DNA of 64,000 bases from Ctenosaura bakeri (GCA_948474755.1 CAOLHI010001475.1:124001-188000); one strand, 5' to 3'. Numbered from the stretch's first letter, positions 49,516 to 61,734 are shown. Numbers and translations are program-made. The notes: a model not told the origin generated them from the letters alone.

Positions 49516-50689
49516 AAATAGGCTGACATTACTATTATCTCACTATTACTTACATGTTGATTTGTCAATTTGAGGCATAAAGCATTTTACCCAACCTCAG
49601 GAAGTGCAAACTGTGGGCAGCAATTCCCACGTGAGTGCAACAGTACCAACATCTCCACAACCACAGGAGTTTGTTAGCAAGAAATTTCATTGTGTTGATG
49701 GATACAGAAGCAGGAGCGCTGAGTGGGGTGGGAGAACAATGGAACATTTACAGAAAGAGTTTTCTAGGAAACATGCCATGCTACCACCTATTGTACAGTG
49801 ATTCCCAATTTTATGGATAAATGTTGCAGTTTTGGGGGGAAATCTAGTTGTTGTTTTTTCTGAGCTCTGCAAAAATAGAGCTACCAGTAAATGGTGAATA
49901 TAAAAGAGTAGAATTGAGCCAGAGGAAAGTATAATTGTTATTGTTTATGATAATTAATCTTTACCAACAGTGCATATGACTGCGTTACATAGTTTCCTAC
50001 TCCCAGAATATACCTAGAAAAAAAGGTTGTAAGGTCTGACTTTGTACATAAGAACTGGCCCAAGGTCATCTTGCAAGCTTTGTAACTAACCAGGGATTTG
50101 TAACTAACCAGGGATTTGAAATCTCTATTCCAGTTCTAGCACTCTAACTATTACATTATATTGTCAGTTTCAGATCAGTGCTTATTAATGTATGGTGTCA
50201 AGGTTGAATCACAGGGACATCAAAAGAACCTAACAATTATCATGCTTAATTTTCTTGATGTGAAATTTCATGATGTATTTAAGTTACATATATAAATGTG
50301 CTTTATGGGTTACTCAGATTTGGAAAACTTAAGATTACAACCTTACTCATCTAACAAATTCTTTAAAATGAAAATTCAGAGCACCCATCCTTCTGCATTC
50401 CACAAAATGGCAGAAGGGAGGTCCCCGGTAAGTGGAGAACTTAGTTTCTTTTAGAAAATCAAGTTTAGGCTGCCAAATTTTAACAATTCTTCCTCCAAAA
50501 GAACCTGAGCATGTTTGAAGAAAATGCAGATTTTAAAAGCTGACATCAGTAAGATTAAATGCACTAACCACTGAATTTCCTCAAAAACCAGAGCACAAGG
50601 TAAAGAGAAAGAGAACATTCTGTTAAATGTAGGGAAGGAAAGAAGATGCAAAAATAATTTTTAAATGGTCAAAAACAGGTTTCTCAAAT

Positions 50690-51000
50690 GTCAGGAAGAC
50701 TCACTGAGAACAGTCTTCACAGTTCAGGACAGAATCTGTATAGAAAATGCATGTGGGGAGAGTTTCCACAGAAAATGGCATTTTCTTCAGAGAAAATGAC
50801 ATTATTTGTCTCTCTGTGTGTGTACAAAATAATATCTCTGTGCAGAATACTAATTCCCCATACAGAAAAAAAAACCCTCTTATTTTCTGTGCAGGAAACC
50901 TGTTTTCTCCTCAGAAAATATTGTTTTCTGGAAAGAAACTTGTCTTGTCTTCTGTTGATAATTGCTTTCTTTGCAGAAAATATCAACTCCTGAATTGCAA
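50690..51000. repeat. CAGAAAA/TTTTCTG-rich repeat, copy 2
   Basis: At least eight occurrences of CAGAAAA or TTTTCTG variants at about 20-45 bp spacing (ATAGAAAATGC, CCACAGAAAATGGCATTTTC, CAGAGAAAATGAC, TTTTCTGTGCAGGAAACC, CTCAGAAAATATTGTTTTC, TTTGCAGAAAATATC). Open frames appear on both strands because the repeat is self-complementary. Same motif set as 33420-33640. Confidence 0.55.
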
Positions 51001-52879
51001 ATAGTCCCTCTTACAGTGATGAAAACAATGGTAAAAATATTCATTCCTGTATGCATTCAAGAACAAAATTTATAAATATTTTAAGTCTTATGCGAAGTGA
51101 GGATTTGAAACCCACTATTATAACACTAAATAGGTATGCTTTTTCTAGTATTCAGATGGGACCACTGCCACAAAAGAGGCCCTGGATAAAACTAGTGGCA
51201 GTTGGTAGCTACCAAGTAAGTGGAGCAATAAATCAGGTTTGGGTTCTAGTTCAAACTGTAAAGCAGCTAAGATGTTTGATCCTGTATACCAAAAAGGTTC
51301 AGCACTCTGGATAATCCCTTTATGGTTCTGATTAAGCTTCAGTGTGGAGTTACCAATCCACTGAGATAGCAGTCATCAGCTATCACTTGAACAGACCATT
51401 AATCTGATGAACTCTACTTCTCCTACATAGTAATGAATCTCCTCATCTCCACCACCAGTTTGCTTGGTGTCAGTTTGTCTTTGGAAAAGTGAAAAGAGAA
51501 AGTGTGCATAATAGATATTGCAATACTTTCTGTTACTCTAGATCTAGTCACCTGCACAATATCTTAAACTTCTATAAAAATTCATCTGCTTTTATATCTA
51601 ACCCATAAATAAATAAAATATATATCAACAAACCAAACCAAACAACCAAAATTCTGTTCTCCCATTACATTGGTATGGGAAGACAGATTAGTACTAAAAT
51701 GATTGATGGCTCTTGAGAAATGGAACAGTCACACTCCCTTTAATATAAAAACAATTGGGATTTTCTTTTTTTAAAAAGTGTTCCACTTGATTTCTCATTA
51801 CACTGCATTTCTGAGTGTTGATATCCTCATATTACTTAAAATAGAAGATAAAGGACAATACAATCATGTAACGCTTTTTCAAATATTCTCATATCTTGAA
51901 GTGAACAAATGAAACCACAAGAGTTCAAAGCATCTAGATCAAGAGTAGGCAATATGTGGTCCCAGAGATATTTTTGTGGTTAGAAGTTCTCATTAAAATT
52001 TCCATTTCTAACAAGAATCAACAAACCACAAAAGTGTAAGAGAACATTCTTAATTTTTTATTTTTTTAAACACCAAGATCAGCTCTTGTGGTTTCAATGA
52101 TGGATTTGAAACTTGTTATGGCCAACCTAAAACCCCAAGGATGTTTACCATGGCCTGTGAGGTTTTGTTAGAATCTGGAAATGTATGTTTTATTTTGTTG
52201 CTAAAGAAATCATTTTGATGTCTGCAGCTTGCGGAGACAAAATTGAATAGGTGATCAGTAAATATATTAATGTTGCTTTAAGTGCTTGATTTCCTAAGGA
52301 CCAAATACAAGTCTATGAGTTCTACCTGCTTTCTAGATTCCACCCAGTTTGCTTTGTGTGCTTTTGTGAACTTTGCAAAACATTTCCAGCTACAGATTAA
52401 TTGAGGAAATTATACCACCTTGATCCCCACCCATTCCCATATGAATTTGTCAGTAGATAAGATAATCTTCAGATGTCCTTCTATGGCTATCTCTACCTCC
52501 ACAACAGAACTTTAGAAATTATTTTTGAGATAAATAACTATAACTACTCGGGGATGCTATTCATAACTGAGCAATAGTAGGATGCTTTGGCTCTAGAATC
52601 TATACAGCTGAGAAAGGGAAAGAGGGCCATCTCTGGGGTGTAACCTGGTTGTGGCATACTCTTTCCAGAGAAGCTTGAATGGCACCTATCTGGGGTTTTA
52701 GGCAACAGATCAACAATGACCTTCTCCTTGAGCTTTAAGTGATTTTGTTTTTTGATGCTGCTTAAATCCTGTCTTATTTCAATCTTAATCTTGCTACTAC
52801 TGTTGGTTTTATGGTTGGAAGCTACCGTTGAAATCAAAAGTTCGAGTGCTCTCTTTCTGCTGCCTGGTAAAGGTCTTTT

Positions 52880-53475
52880 TTGGCAGGTATGGCTTGGACT
52901 CTTAACTCATATGCATTGTTTTAATGTGGGCATGTTGTGTTTTTATACTTTTCAGTATGTTTTAAATGTGTTTTAATTTAACCATGTGTTTTTAACAGAA
53001 CTATTTATTTAATGTTTTTAAAGTTTTGTATAATAAGGTTTTAGCTGTTTGTTGTTGTTATTTTTTATCAAGTCAACTTCGACCTGTGGTGACCCTATGA
53101 ACGAGAGACTTCTGAGAGCCCTGGTCACCAACAGCCCTGCTCAAGTCTTTCTTAATTGACTCAATCCACTTGTAATGTGGTCTTCCTCTTCTACTATTGC
53201 CTTCTGCTTTACCAAGCATTAGGGTTTTTCCCAGTGAGTCACATCATCTCATGAGATGTCCAAAGTAAGTCAGCTTAAATTTAGCCATCTTGGCTTCTAG
53301 TGAGAGTTTAGACTTGATTGTCTGTAAGACTGGTTCATTTGTCTTTTTTAGAAGTCCATGATATTCATAGAAGTAATCTCCAGCACTACATTTCAAATGT
53401 GTATTGGTTGTAATTTGTGGTAAGCTGCCCTGAGTCACATGCCAGGAGAAAGATGGAATATAAATATAAAAAAGA
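52880..53475 (+). repeat. L2-like LINE 3' UTR split by another LINE fragment
   Basis: T-rich UTR (TTTTAAATGTGTTTTAATTT etc.) to about 53060, then the tail resumes at about 53405 with GTGGTAAGCTGCCCTGAGTC, GCCAGGAGAAAGATGG and an AATAAATG end. The same tail motif closes the LINE at 34440-34850. Confidence 0.65.
53063..53404 (-). pseudogene. RTE/BovB-like LINE ORF C-terminal fragment, minus strand
   Basis: Minus-strand translation in pieces gives AKFKLTYFGHLMR, then GKTLMLGKAEGNSRRGRP and WIESIKKDLSRAVGDQGSQ, ending VHRVTTGRS. This is the 'K..YFGHIMR ... LGK.EG.RRRGRP' C-terminal block of several LINE clades; RTE/BovB fits best by memory. A frameshift lies after HLMR. The fragment is nested in an L2-like tail. 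Confidence 0.65.
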
Positions 53476-53861
53476 AAAATAAATGGGAATGAATATATTA
53501 CAAACTAAGTTTGCCACTGTTATGGGCTTGGATGCTGCTGATCATAAAATTTTTTGGTCATTGGCAGTTTGTGATTTCCCTCTCGATATCATGATGACTC
53601 TTGCTGCAGTTGTTCCAGATTGTACAAGAGCTCCCAGTGGCTGAAACTCTGTCAGGAAAAAGGTCTAGCACCTGTATGACTCACACATAACCTAAAGCAG
53701 CTGTGAGAGAAGCAATTACAAAACTGAGCTCCTGCCATTGGTGATTCAATCATGAGCTCTGGAAGGAAGTGTATTCAAGGGGTATTCCTTTCTGTATGCT
53801 GATTAATATCAGGAGATCCAAAAAGTGAAGATGATTTTTCATTGTTGTTTGTTATGTGCTT

Positions 53862-54067
53862 CATGATGAGTACAATTCATGACATCTCTATCATAGGGCT
53901 TGCACAGCAAGATTTATTCAGAGGAAGTTTGCCATTTATTTTCCCTGAGACTCAGGGAGAGTGACTTGTCCAAGGTGATCCAGTGACTTTCCATGGCTGA
54001 GCAGAGATTTGAACCCTGGTTTCTCAAAGATGTAGTCCAACACTTAAACCACTACACCATGCTTTTT
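53862..54067 (-). repeat. tRNA-derived SINE, minus strand
   Basis: Reverse complement of the common SINE: CTCTATCATAGGGCTTGC, AGGAAGTTTGCCATTTATT, GGTGATCCAGTGACTTTCCATGG, GAACCCTGGTTTCTCAAAG and CCACTACACCATGCTTTTTC. Confidence 0.83.
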
Positions 54068-54189
54068 CAGTCATTGCAAAGACTGGAGTTTTGTTCCAAC
54101 CATGCAGTAACTAACACCTTCACGCAAAAATAAAAATAAAAATTTAAAAATATCACCTTTTCATTCTGGAAGTATCTCCAAGACAACTC

Positions 54190-55140
54190 TTTTGACATTG
54201 GTGGAAAGTGGGGGAGAAGCAGAGAGATGTCCAGCTATTTCCTTTTGCTGGACATATATCAATAACACCATGCACAAGGACCTCCCAAGGACCTCCAGGA
54301 GGCCCCTGAGGATGCCTGTCACAGAACATTTAGCTTTGCTTTGGATCCCTCTTGGATTTTGTATTTCAGAATTTGGCTTTCAGTATCATATTTATGCAGA
54401 TGAAACTCAGATTTTCCAGAGTTTTAAATCAATTGATGCCTCTATGTGGAAATCTGTGATAGATGGCCTGTTGAGTGTTTCTTTGTGAATGACCATCTAT
54501 TGTCTCAAGCTGACTTTGGATAAAATAGAGACCTTGGTTTTTCAGTCTGGCTGTCCAGTAGACCCTCTTTTATATCTTCCACTGTGTTTACAGGGTTGCA
54601 CAGTGGTTCCTTTCTTGGTTGCCAGAAACCTCAGAGTTCTGCTAGATGATTCTTTGTCCCTGAGACCCTTTATCAGGGTGATTGCAAACACATGTAATTT
54701 CCATATTTCAAACATCTGTGGGATCCATAGGTTTTTGATGATTGAGACTGCCCATCCGCTTGTCTAGGCCTTCATTATGTCATGGCTGGATTACTGTAAT
54801 AGCCTCCTGGCAGGTTTGCCTTCCTGCTCTCTGTTTCCTCTGGTTTTAAATCAGAACCATGATATCCAGGTTGTTTTATATGTCCCTAAATATTTACTCC
54901 ATAGATTCCTTGACTGGCTACAGTTTGGGCCAGGGCCCATTTCAAACTTTTGATTCTGGTGTTTAAGATTCTGTGCTCTAATTTCTTCCAGCACCTGGAA
55001 GCTCAGCCAGCATGGCATGTATCATCTAGAAATCTAAGATCACAGGCAAAACATTATTGTCTATTCCACCAATCCACACAGCCCTATCAAGGTTTCAAGC
55101 TTTTCAAGATTTGGCTCTGCATCTGTGGAGGAGAATTCCT
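54190..55140 (+). pseudogene. Degenerate LINE reverse transcriptase (L2/CR1 type)
   Basis: The translation across three frames gives FGFQYHIYADETQIFQSF (the conserved YADDTQ catalytic box, here with E in place of the second D). It continues with LKLTLDKIETLVFQ, then NLRVLLDDSLSLRPFIRVIA (the 'NLGVIFDSSLSF' block), and SWLDYCNSLLAGLP after a stop. Stops, frameshifts and the altered catalytic box make it inactive. It covers roughly the palm-to-thumb part of the RT. Confidence 0.8.
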
Positions 55141-55954
55141 CTAGCCCTTTAGTTGGCTGAAAATCTCATGTGTTTTCATAGATTCACAAGATTAAACTGC
55201 TGAGCTGTGCTGGAAGTTGTCGAGGTAGATAGTGACTGGAGGTATTGTTCAGAGAATGAATGTGTTCAGGCCCCCTTCCCAGACACGAAACCCACTGTGT
55301 ATGCCCATAAGCCAATTTCTATCTCTCATCTTAGCCTACCCCACATGGTTCTCACAAGGATTTTTTTAAAAAAAGGAAGTATATATGTAGTAGAGGGAAT
55401 TTTATGTAGTGCATGGGTATTTTTACCTTTGGTTCATTAGGAAAAAAATGGAATATGCCAGTGACAAATAAATATGTTGCACTCCTTCAACAACTTCTGA
55501 CTGAAACTTTCCTGCTCCATTTTCTCAGAACTATTCTACTCCTGCAGAAAATGGAAACAGAATGTCTATCTTTTTAAAAGGTGGTGGGAGAGGTTTCAGA
55601 CTGTTGAGGTGGGGCAGGTGGAATTAAGCTTATTTACTCTACAGATGTGACCAAAATATTTTTCTTTTTCTGTATTTTAAAAGAAGCCTACCCATCTGCA
55701 AGGTGAGAATTGGTCCTTACCATAATCCACCAAGTTATTAGGCTGCATGCTTGTTGATAGACTTTCAGTTATAGAACAGCTGGTCTGTAGGACATTGCAA
55801 ATACCTATGGTGGGCCTTATTTATTTAGTATGATTTCCAGTTACTCCCCACAGGATGTAGTCTCTTGCTCTTAATCTCTTCCTAATATGACATTTGCCCA
55901 AAGGACTCAGTCCATTTATTTCCCAGTATACCCACACACATGCGCGTGCACGCA

Positions 55955-55976
55955 GACACACACACACACACACACA
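55955..55976. repeat. (CA)n microsatellite
   Basis: About eleven CA units, preceded by a GC-alternating TGCGCGTGCACGC segment. Confidence 0.93.
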
Positions 55977-56049
55977 TATATAGAAAAGAAAAGTTTTAAC
56001 TTTTTTTTTAAAGGAGGGATTTAGACTGTGAGACCCCAATTCTAGAGTA

Positions 56050-56255
56050 GCCTCTCCAAGGAGGCTTGCCTGACATCTACACCAATTTCATTTTAACACT
56101 GAGTGAAAATCTTGAAGTTCATTCCAGACTTTAAAACATGCTAATGTCATTTTTGTCAGTGTATTTAACTATTTTATTGTCTTACATTTATTTTTAACTT
56201 TTAGAATTGTAAACTTGAAATTTCACATTTTAGAAGGACAATAACAACAACAGCC
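56050..56255 (+). repeat. LINE 3' UTR-like relic
   Basis: AAGGAGGCTTGCCTGACATC followed by a T-rich stretch to ATTGTAAACTTGAAATTTC and an ACAATAACAACAAC tail resembles the 3' ends of L2-like LINEs in this window. Weak. Confidence 0.35.
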
Positions 56256-56732
56256 AACACCCTGACAATAGCTACTAGGTGAATTTGAATCAATTCACAT
56301 GGGAAATTCATAGTTTTCCAATGCAAAATTCAAAGTCTACAGTTATAGAAACTGGTTTCTAGATTTTTTGCTGATGTTTCTAAAAAGGCAGTTTAAAACT
56401 CTGATCCTACCATTAGGCAGGAAATCACTTTAAAACTCAGGTTTCCTGCTGAAATTTAAACTTGATAAACAAACAAGAAGATAGACCCTAATTGAGGTAA
56501 TTTATTGTAGTGTAGTGCAATTAAGACAATCTTAAGACAATCTAATAATTAAACATCAAAGCAGATGTGTGTAGCAATCAAAAGCTGATCAAGGAGCATG
56601 CATATAATTTCTTGAAACAATACTTGATGCAGAAGATACAGGTAGAATAGGTGCAGTACACACAACACAAGGGACCAATTATCTTCTCATTTAATTAAGA
56701 TCTGGTAATGTGGACATAATGCACAACTCACT

Positions 56733-56757
56733 AAAAAAAAAAAGAGAGAGAGAGAGA
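56733..56757. repeat. A-rich / (AG)n simple repeat
   Basis: Eleven A followed by seven AG units. Confidence 0.9.
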
Positions 56758-57937
56758 AATCCTCATGATTGCATGCTTAATTATTCCTGAATGAGCTGAT
56801 TTAGTAATATTCTCCTATTTTATATTCTACGATAGTAAAAATGGTCTCTTCCAGCTCTATAATTTATGGTTCACAGCTATGTCCCTATGTGGAGAATAAA
56901 CTACAAGACCACTGCATTCAATGCTGTTACGCTCTGTATTTTGTGATGGCAAGAAATCTAGATGGTATTGAGGAACACCCATTTTTGTGTTGACATGCAA
57001 GAGGTTTCCAATGATTATTAAGCCCAACTACGTAAAGTGTCAAGCCTTAAACAAAACAAAACAAAACAAAACTTTAGTTTACATAATTAATTCTGGTGTT
57101 TGAAAGAAGGTCTGTTTCAACTATCAGTCTGTGTGCATTGGCCTCACTATTCCTACTCCCCAAAACAAATCACAATCTGGCAAGCTGGTTGTTTGACATC
57201 ACAGGTTGACTTTGGTTTAGTTTGGTTTTCAAGCTGCCAAAATTACTCTGGGAACACAATCCTGTGCAGGTATGCCCATACATAAACTCTAATGGTTTCA
57301 AGTGTATTTATGCACAAGCAAGCATTCAACCCAAAAGCTGGCTCTTGGCAGTATACAAAAGCCTAAATCTAATTACTAATCAAACCTAAAACAGACCCAT
57401 TGAATCAGTTGATAACAGAAATCTTCAAAGAATGATAGAACCCACTAAATTACACAGTGGTATAAATTGGCACTCTCATATTCAGTGTATCAGGGATGGC
57501 AAATGTGTGGGCCTCTCGACAATGAGAAGACTGGTCTGGCCAGTCTTTGCTAATGCTGCCCCTGGAACTTCCTTGCAAAATCTGGTGGATATATATTCTC
57601 TACCTACTGTAAGGATATCCAGATTTAATTGCTAAGGCTTATAAAACTCTAGAACCCAAGTCCTTCTATTTCTTCTTTTTGAACCTAGATCTTTGAGCAC
57701 TAGAAATGTGAATGCGGCTTACACAGGCATTGGCTTACAAGTTGGCCTATGAGCTCTTAACAATTATCTGCCCTTGACAATCTAGCTGGTTGAAACACAT
57801 CTTTCTCATGCCTGCACTGGGCCATCAGCTCTACCTTTGGGTGGAGCAAACCATTTGGTTTTGAATGTCATGAAAAAGTAGCAAATTATTATTTATTACA
57901 AGGAAGGTGAAAGGAAAGGACTTGTTGTTGTTGTTTG

Positions 57938-57965
57938 TGGTGGTGGTGGTGATGGTGGTGGTGGT
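57938..57965. repeat. (GGT)n microsatellite
   Basis: About nine GGT triplets with one GAT interruption. Confidence 0.92.
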
Positions 57966-58463
57966 TTCACACAGAATATAGCCACCAGCATAATACACTT
58001 GCAAGTTGGATTAGAGGTACCCACTTGATACTGTGCCTCAAATTGAAAAAAATGTTTTGGGACAGTTGTACAAGCTGTTCATGGATGGAATGCTCAGGGA
58101 ATCAAGCAACAAAACTGGGAAGGATTCATTATGCTTACAAAGACGAATTGCCTTGCCTTTAAACAAGTTTTCCTGCTTTGTTGTCAATTTTTATTTAAAA
58201 TATCTCCCCCCAAAATTAGAAGGTCAAGTAAAAGGAGCAGCAAAAGCTCCACAGTTACCCTCAGCAGGGGAGAGCAACTCATTTACATTATTCAAACTCT
58301 AGAGTCCTTTCATTTCTGTTTTTTTCTGTTATTAAACACCACTCCCACCCACCAATGTGTCTGAACTTTACTGCTATGGCTGTTTCTTGCTGGCAAAGTC
58401 AAAGCCAGCCTGCATACTCTCACTATGGATAAAAACAGGATTCCACTTTTGGCTGACAGTTAC

Positions 58464-58517
58464 CTCATTTATAATGATCCAGTGACAGTCAAAAGCAACC
58501 AAATTGGCTTCCACAAC
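58464..58517 (-). CDS. GRID2: GRID2 internal exon (probably exon 5), amino-terminal domain
   Basis: This 54-nt exon encodes 18 residues, VVEANLVAFDCHWIIINE. The FDCHWIIINE stretch is characteristic of the glutamate receptor delta-2 subunit; delta-1 has a clearly different sequence here. On the minus strand it follows a tttcag acceptor and ends AATGAG|gtaact, a good donor, with phase 0 on both sides. The residues lie in the extracellular amino-terminal (LIVBP/ANF-receptor fold) domain, about residues 246-263 in mammalian numbering. That numbering is inferred by counting back from conserved cysteines in the next exons. GluD2 is a postsynaptic receptor of cerebellar Purkinje cells that binds cerebellin through this domain. 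It is too short for simple ORF calling; the call rests on motif plus splice sites and on continuity with the next exon, which starts EIND. Confidence 0.93.
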
Positions 58518-60071
58518 CTGAAACAGAAAACAAACCAGCCATCAGTCATCTTAGCTATATGAAAGGCAATGACTAGTAAATAGATGCTTGTCCACAAATG
58601 ACCAGGCAGCAGGGGGATAAAATTAAAACAAAAACGGTAGAAAGCACCAGCTCTGCAAAGACCTTTCTGTTCAGTTGAGACAGAGGGACCCTTTGAGGAA
58701 AATGCCACTAAAGCATTTGGGTTATTGTTTGGCTTGCTAATTAAAACGTAGGAGCAGAGTGAACTTCCAACACTGAGAAGAAGAATAGGTCCCTTTTCAT
58801 TCATGTATGTTTTTAAAGACGAGACTAAAAAAGCATTAATGCTGGTTGGGAAGCAGGAAAACAGTAAAAGTTTCATGCTTCAGAGAGTGTTCTCTGTATC
58901 TCTTGAAGTTGCTATGCAAACACACTCATTATGGCCTGTTCATTTTCCCCTCTTCCTTAGACTGACCTTTGGAGAAATTGGTTCTGTGTCTTTTAAGATG
59001 GAGACAACTCAGCAGGATGCTGACTGGCTGAGAGCTTCTAACCGGACTAGTGCGTAGGCTGCCTCTTGAAATTCTCTACCCTATCTGTGGACCAACAAAC
59101 TGGGTGAAGAACCATTTCTCTCACAGTTTTTTAGTGGCAGGGTTTGTCATTAGCAGTGGCAACATCTAATGGGTAAGCACAAATTTAAGTTCAGTTTATT
59201 AAGCAAGTTTCCACATTCATAAAGTTTTTCATATTTGATTTTTTTTAAAAATTAAAGTAAAAGCACTTGAATGTGGAAGAAGCTGAATCTGACAGATTTG
59301 TCCATGCTGGCTCAAGATTTTGAGTATTCACTTCTTAAAAGTCAAAGTTTGAATCATTCTGTTTTCAATCGGACTGGCTCTGATTTAGGGTTGCTGTCCC
59401 TACTTGTTAGAGATGGGGGTCCCCAGAACTGTTTTTAACCTGAGGTGGCTAAAAACAGTCAGGCATGTATGAATTGTGCATACCTGCATACATATTTTTA
59501 CAAAACAAGATAAAGTGAAGAATAATAATACCACCAACTGGAACAGTTAACAGTGTGACTACTATAAGGACAGTGACAAAAACAATAAATGAAACGGTAT
59601 AAAATTTTTAAAATATGAAATTAATACATTAAGGAAAGAGGAAAATATATAAGGCCCTATTAAGTGGACAGAAACATGGCTGGAATAGATGAACTACAAT
59701 AACTTCTGATTGGTAGTTTCTCAATGGGCTCAATTATGCAGGAGTCTGAGTGTCCTGATACATTGTGCCTTATGCTTTTGAGAGCCTCAGTCCCCGCAGT
59801 CTAGTCTTATGAAGGACTCAAGGTTTCCCCATCCCCTCTGTTCATGTGTTCATGTTACAGGCTCCTCATCTGTAAAACATATAGGTAATGGAAATATAAC
59901 ATGGTCATCATCATGCTAGAAATAGCTGGCCCAAGTTAATTGGGTGAGAGCAGATGAGTGAAGATTTTGTTGTAGTTGGAGCATTTGCCCCATCCATTTG
60001 TTCCAGGTTTCACATGTAGCTTAAAATGTAGACTGGTTTTACATATTAGCACAACAGCATCTACCATCTAG

Positions 60072-60266
60072 AGAGTCAGCATGGTATAATGGTTTCAGGG
60101 TGACACTATGGACCCTCGAGACCAGCATTCACTTCCCTGCTTGGTGATGGAAACCCATTGGGTGACCTTGGGCACATCACACACTGTCAGCCCCAAAATA
60201 TACCCGTGATAGGTTTGCCTTAGGGTCTTCATAAGTCAAAAATAACTTAAAAGGACACAACAATAT
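60072..60266 (+). repeat. tRNA-derived SINE
   Basis: AGTCAGCATGGTATAATGG head, GGAAACCCATTGGGTGACC, then GATAGGTTTGCCTTAGGGTC, CATAAGTCAAAAATAAC and AAGGACACAACAA tail. A deletion removes part of the middle ('ggaaggcaaaggc') segment. Confidence 0.85.
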
Positions 60267-60389
60267 GCTATCTGGTTGTTGGATGGGTGTCTAATATTCA
60301 ATAGACATTTCTATTTTGACAAACAATGTGTGATTTTGGCCTATCTGATAAAAGGTGCTGAATATTCTTTAATTGGGTGGAAGTTGCTG

Positions 60390-60765
60390 AATCTATCGAT
60401 GTGTAAGTTTTTAATTATATATTTTAACTTTGTTTTAATTCTTCTTGATTGTTTAATTGTGTTTTAACTTTTCTATTCCATGATTTTTGACTATGGCCAT
60501 TCCCTCACTAGCCTGTTATAGCATGATTATTCCACTTTCAACATCCTATGGAATCCTGGGGTTTCCACTTTAGGGAGAGGCCGGCTGGCTGGCCCCTCCC
60601 TAAACTGCAAACCCCAGGATTCCATAGGATGGTGAAAGTGCAATAATTGCGCTATAACAGGCTAGTGTGGAAATGGCCTATGTCCTTTTAATTGTTATAA
60701 GCTGCTTTGAGTACCAACTTGAGAAAAAAAGCAGGGTATAAATAATGATCATCATCATCAACAAC
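60390..60765 (+). repeat. L2-like LINE 3' tail split by a MITE
   Basis: TTTAATTGTGTTTTAACTTTTC up to 60494 and AATTGTTATAAGCTGCTTTGAG from 60679 form one tail once the MITE is removed. It ends in AGGGTATAAATAATG and an ATC/AAC microsatellite. Confidence 0.7.
60495..60678. mobile_element. Palindromic MITE, TSD TAT
   Basis: Begins GGCCATTCCCTCACTAGCC and ends GGCTAGTGTGGAAATGGCC, flanked by TAT (60492-60494 and 60679-60681). Arms contain CACTTTCAACATCCTATGG and CCATAGGATGGTGAAAGTG. 184 bp, no coding capacity. Confidence 0.82.
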
Positions 60766-60868
60766 AACAACATGGTGTCCAATGCCTGTGTGGACAGCAA
60801 TCAGATGGTTGGTGTTGTGCTGTTCTATAACATGTAAAACCATTTTGCATCTTAAAACTAGGACAAAT

Positions 60869-61734
60869 TGTTACCCTAGTGGCAGACCCAATCTCGAGGG
60901 GATATAAAATTAATATCAAATATTCCTTCCATATCTTCTATGCCAGAGAGGGTGTCCGGGTGGGTGTGTAGAGAAATAGGTCAAGTGACCAGACCTAGGT
61001 CAAGGCCAGGAAAATCCCCAGTCACATTTCCCAAGCAGACTGCAGGCTAAACATGTCCACATGAACAAAGGGTCCTCAGCCACAAATAGCCAACTTGAGG
61101 GGACTACTGGGTTTTCCCCAGGTAAAGCAACTCTGACTTCAGCAAATCTTACAAGGGCAAGGTCCACTGACATGAACCAATAATGCAAACCATCAAGTGA
61201 CTATTGTGCGGCATTTTTCCTTCTATTTTGGCCATTGTTCTTCCTGGGAAAGGGCCTGCCTCTGAGGTACGTTCTGCCCTATAAGTAGTCCCTGTTTTTG
61301 AGTTTCTCTTCAGAGAACTCCCCGCTACACTAGCAGACCGGCACTCTGTCAGTCAAGTGCTCCCCTTAGCCACCTGTCTTTGCTGAGCTACTTCCTTCTC
61401 GCAGCTTCCTGGACTGAAGACTTCTGGACAGGTGCAATATCACTGCCTTCACACCCTCTCCACTTTATACTCTATAATTTTTCATCTCTTTCCCTTCTTG
61501 ATAGGCCTTCTGTGCATGAGTAAGTGACTGTGTTGGTGTATGAGAACATATTTGTCAAATAAAATCCATTCATTAGTACAATCATCTGGCTTTTTCCTTG
61601 GTCTGACCCTATAAAAATTGGAGGTCTCACTGAGTTACCATGCCCCTCGTTTTGCCACGCTAGTTTCCCCAATCTTTGCATTTTTGGAGCAAACCAAGGT
61701 GTCCCCCCAGGGACCACCAGAAGTCAGGGTACCA
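60869..61734 (+). mobile_element. Solo LTR of an endogenous retrovirus-like element, copy 2
   Basis: The 866-bp element starts TGTTACCC and ends GGGTACCA, flanked by the 4-bp duplication AAAT (60865-60868 and 61735-61738). A TATA box (CCCTATAAGTAG) is near 61278-61289 and AATAAA is at 61558-61563. The spacing from the left end matches copy 1 closely (about 690 versus 711 bp). Shared segments include GAACAAAGGGTCCTCAGCC and ATTGTTCTTCCTGGGAAAG-like stretches. No internal region is present. The two copies differ by many substitutions and small indels, so they are separate insertions of one family and not a local duplication. Confidence 0.82.

Larger units (their letters stand above)
39215..58463 (-). 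other. GRID2: GRID2 intron between the FDCHW and EIND exons (19,249 bp)
   Basis: Bounded by a GT donor (58463) and AG acceptor (39215) on the minus strand, phase 0. It contains nested LINE tails, paired MITEs, a split SINE and a degenerate reverse transcriptase. 41000-43700, 47060-48380, 51000-52700 and 56260-58460 show no clear repeats beyond simple sequence. Short ORFs there, such as 42155-42454 on the minus strand, have no recognisable domain. Confidence 0.9.
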
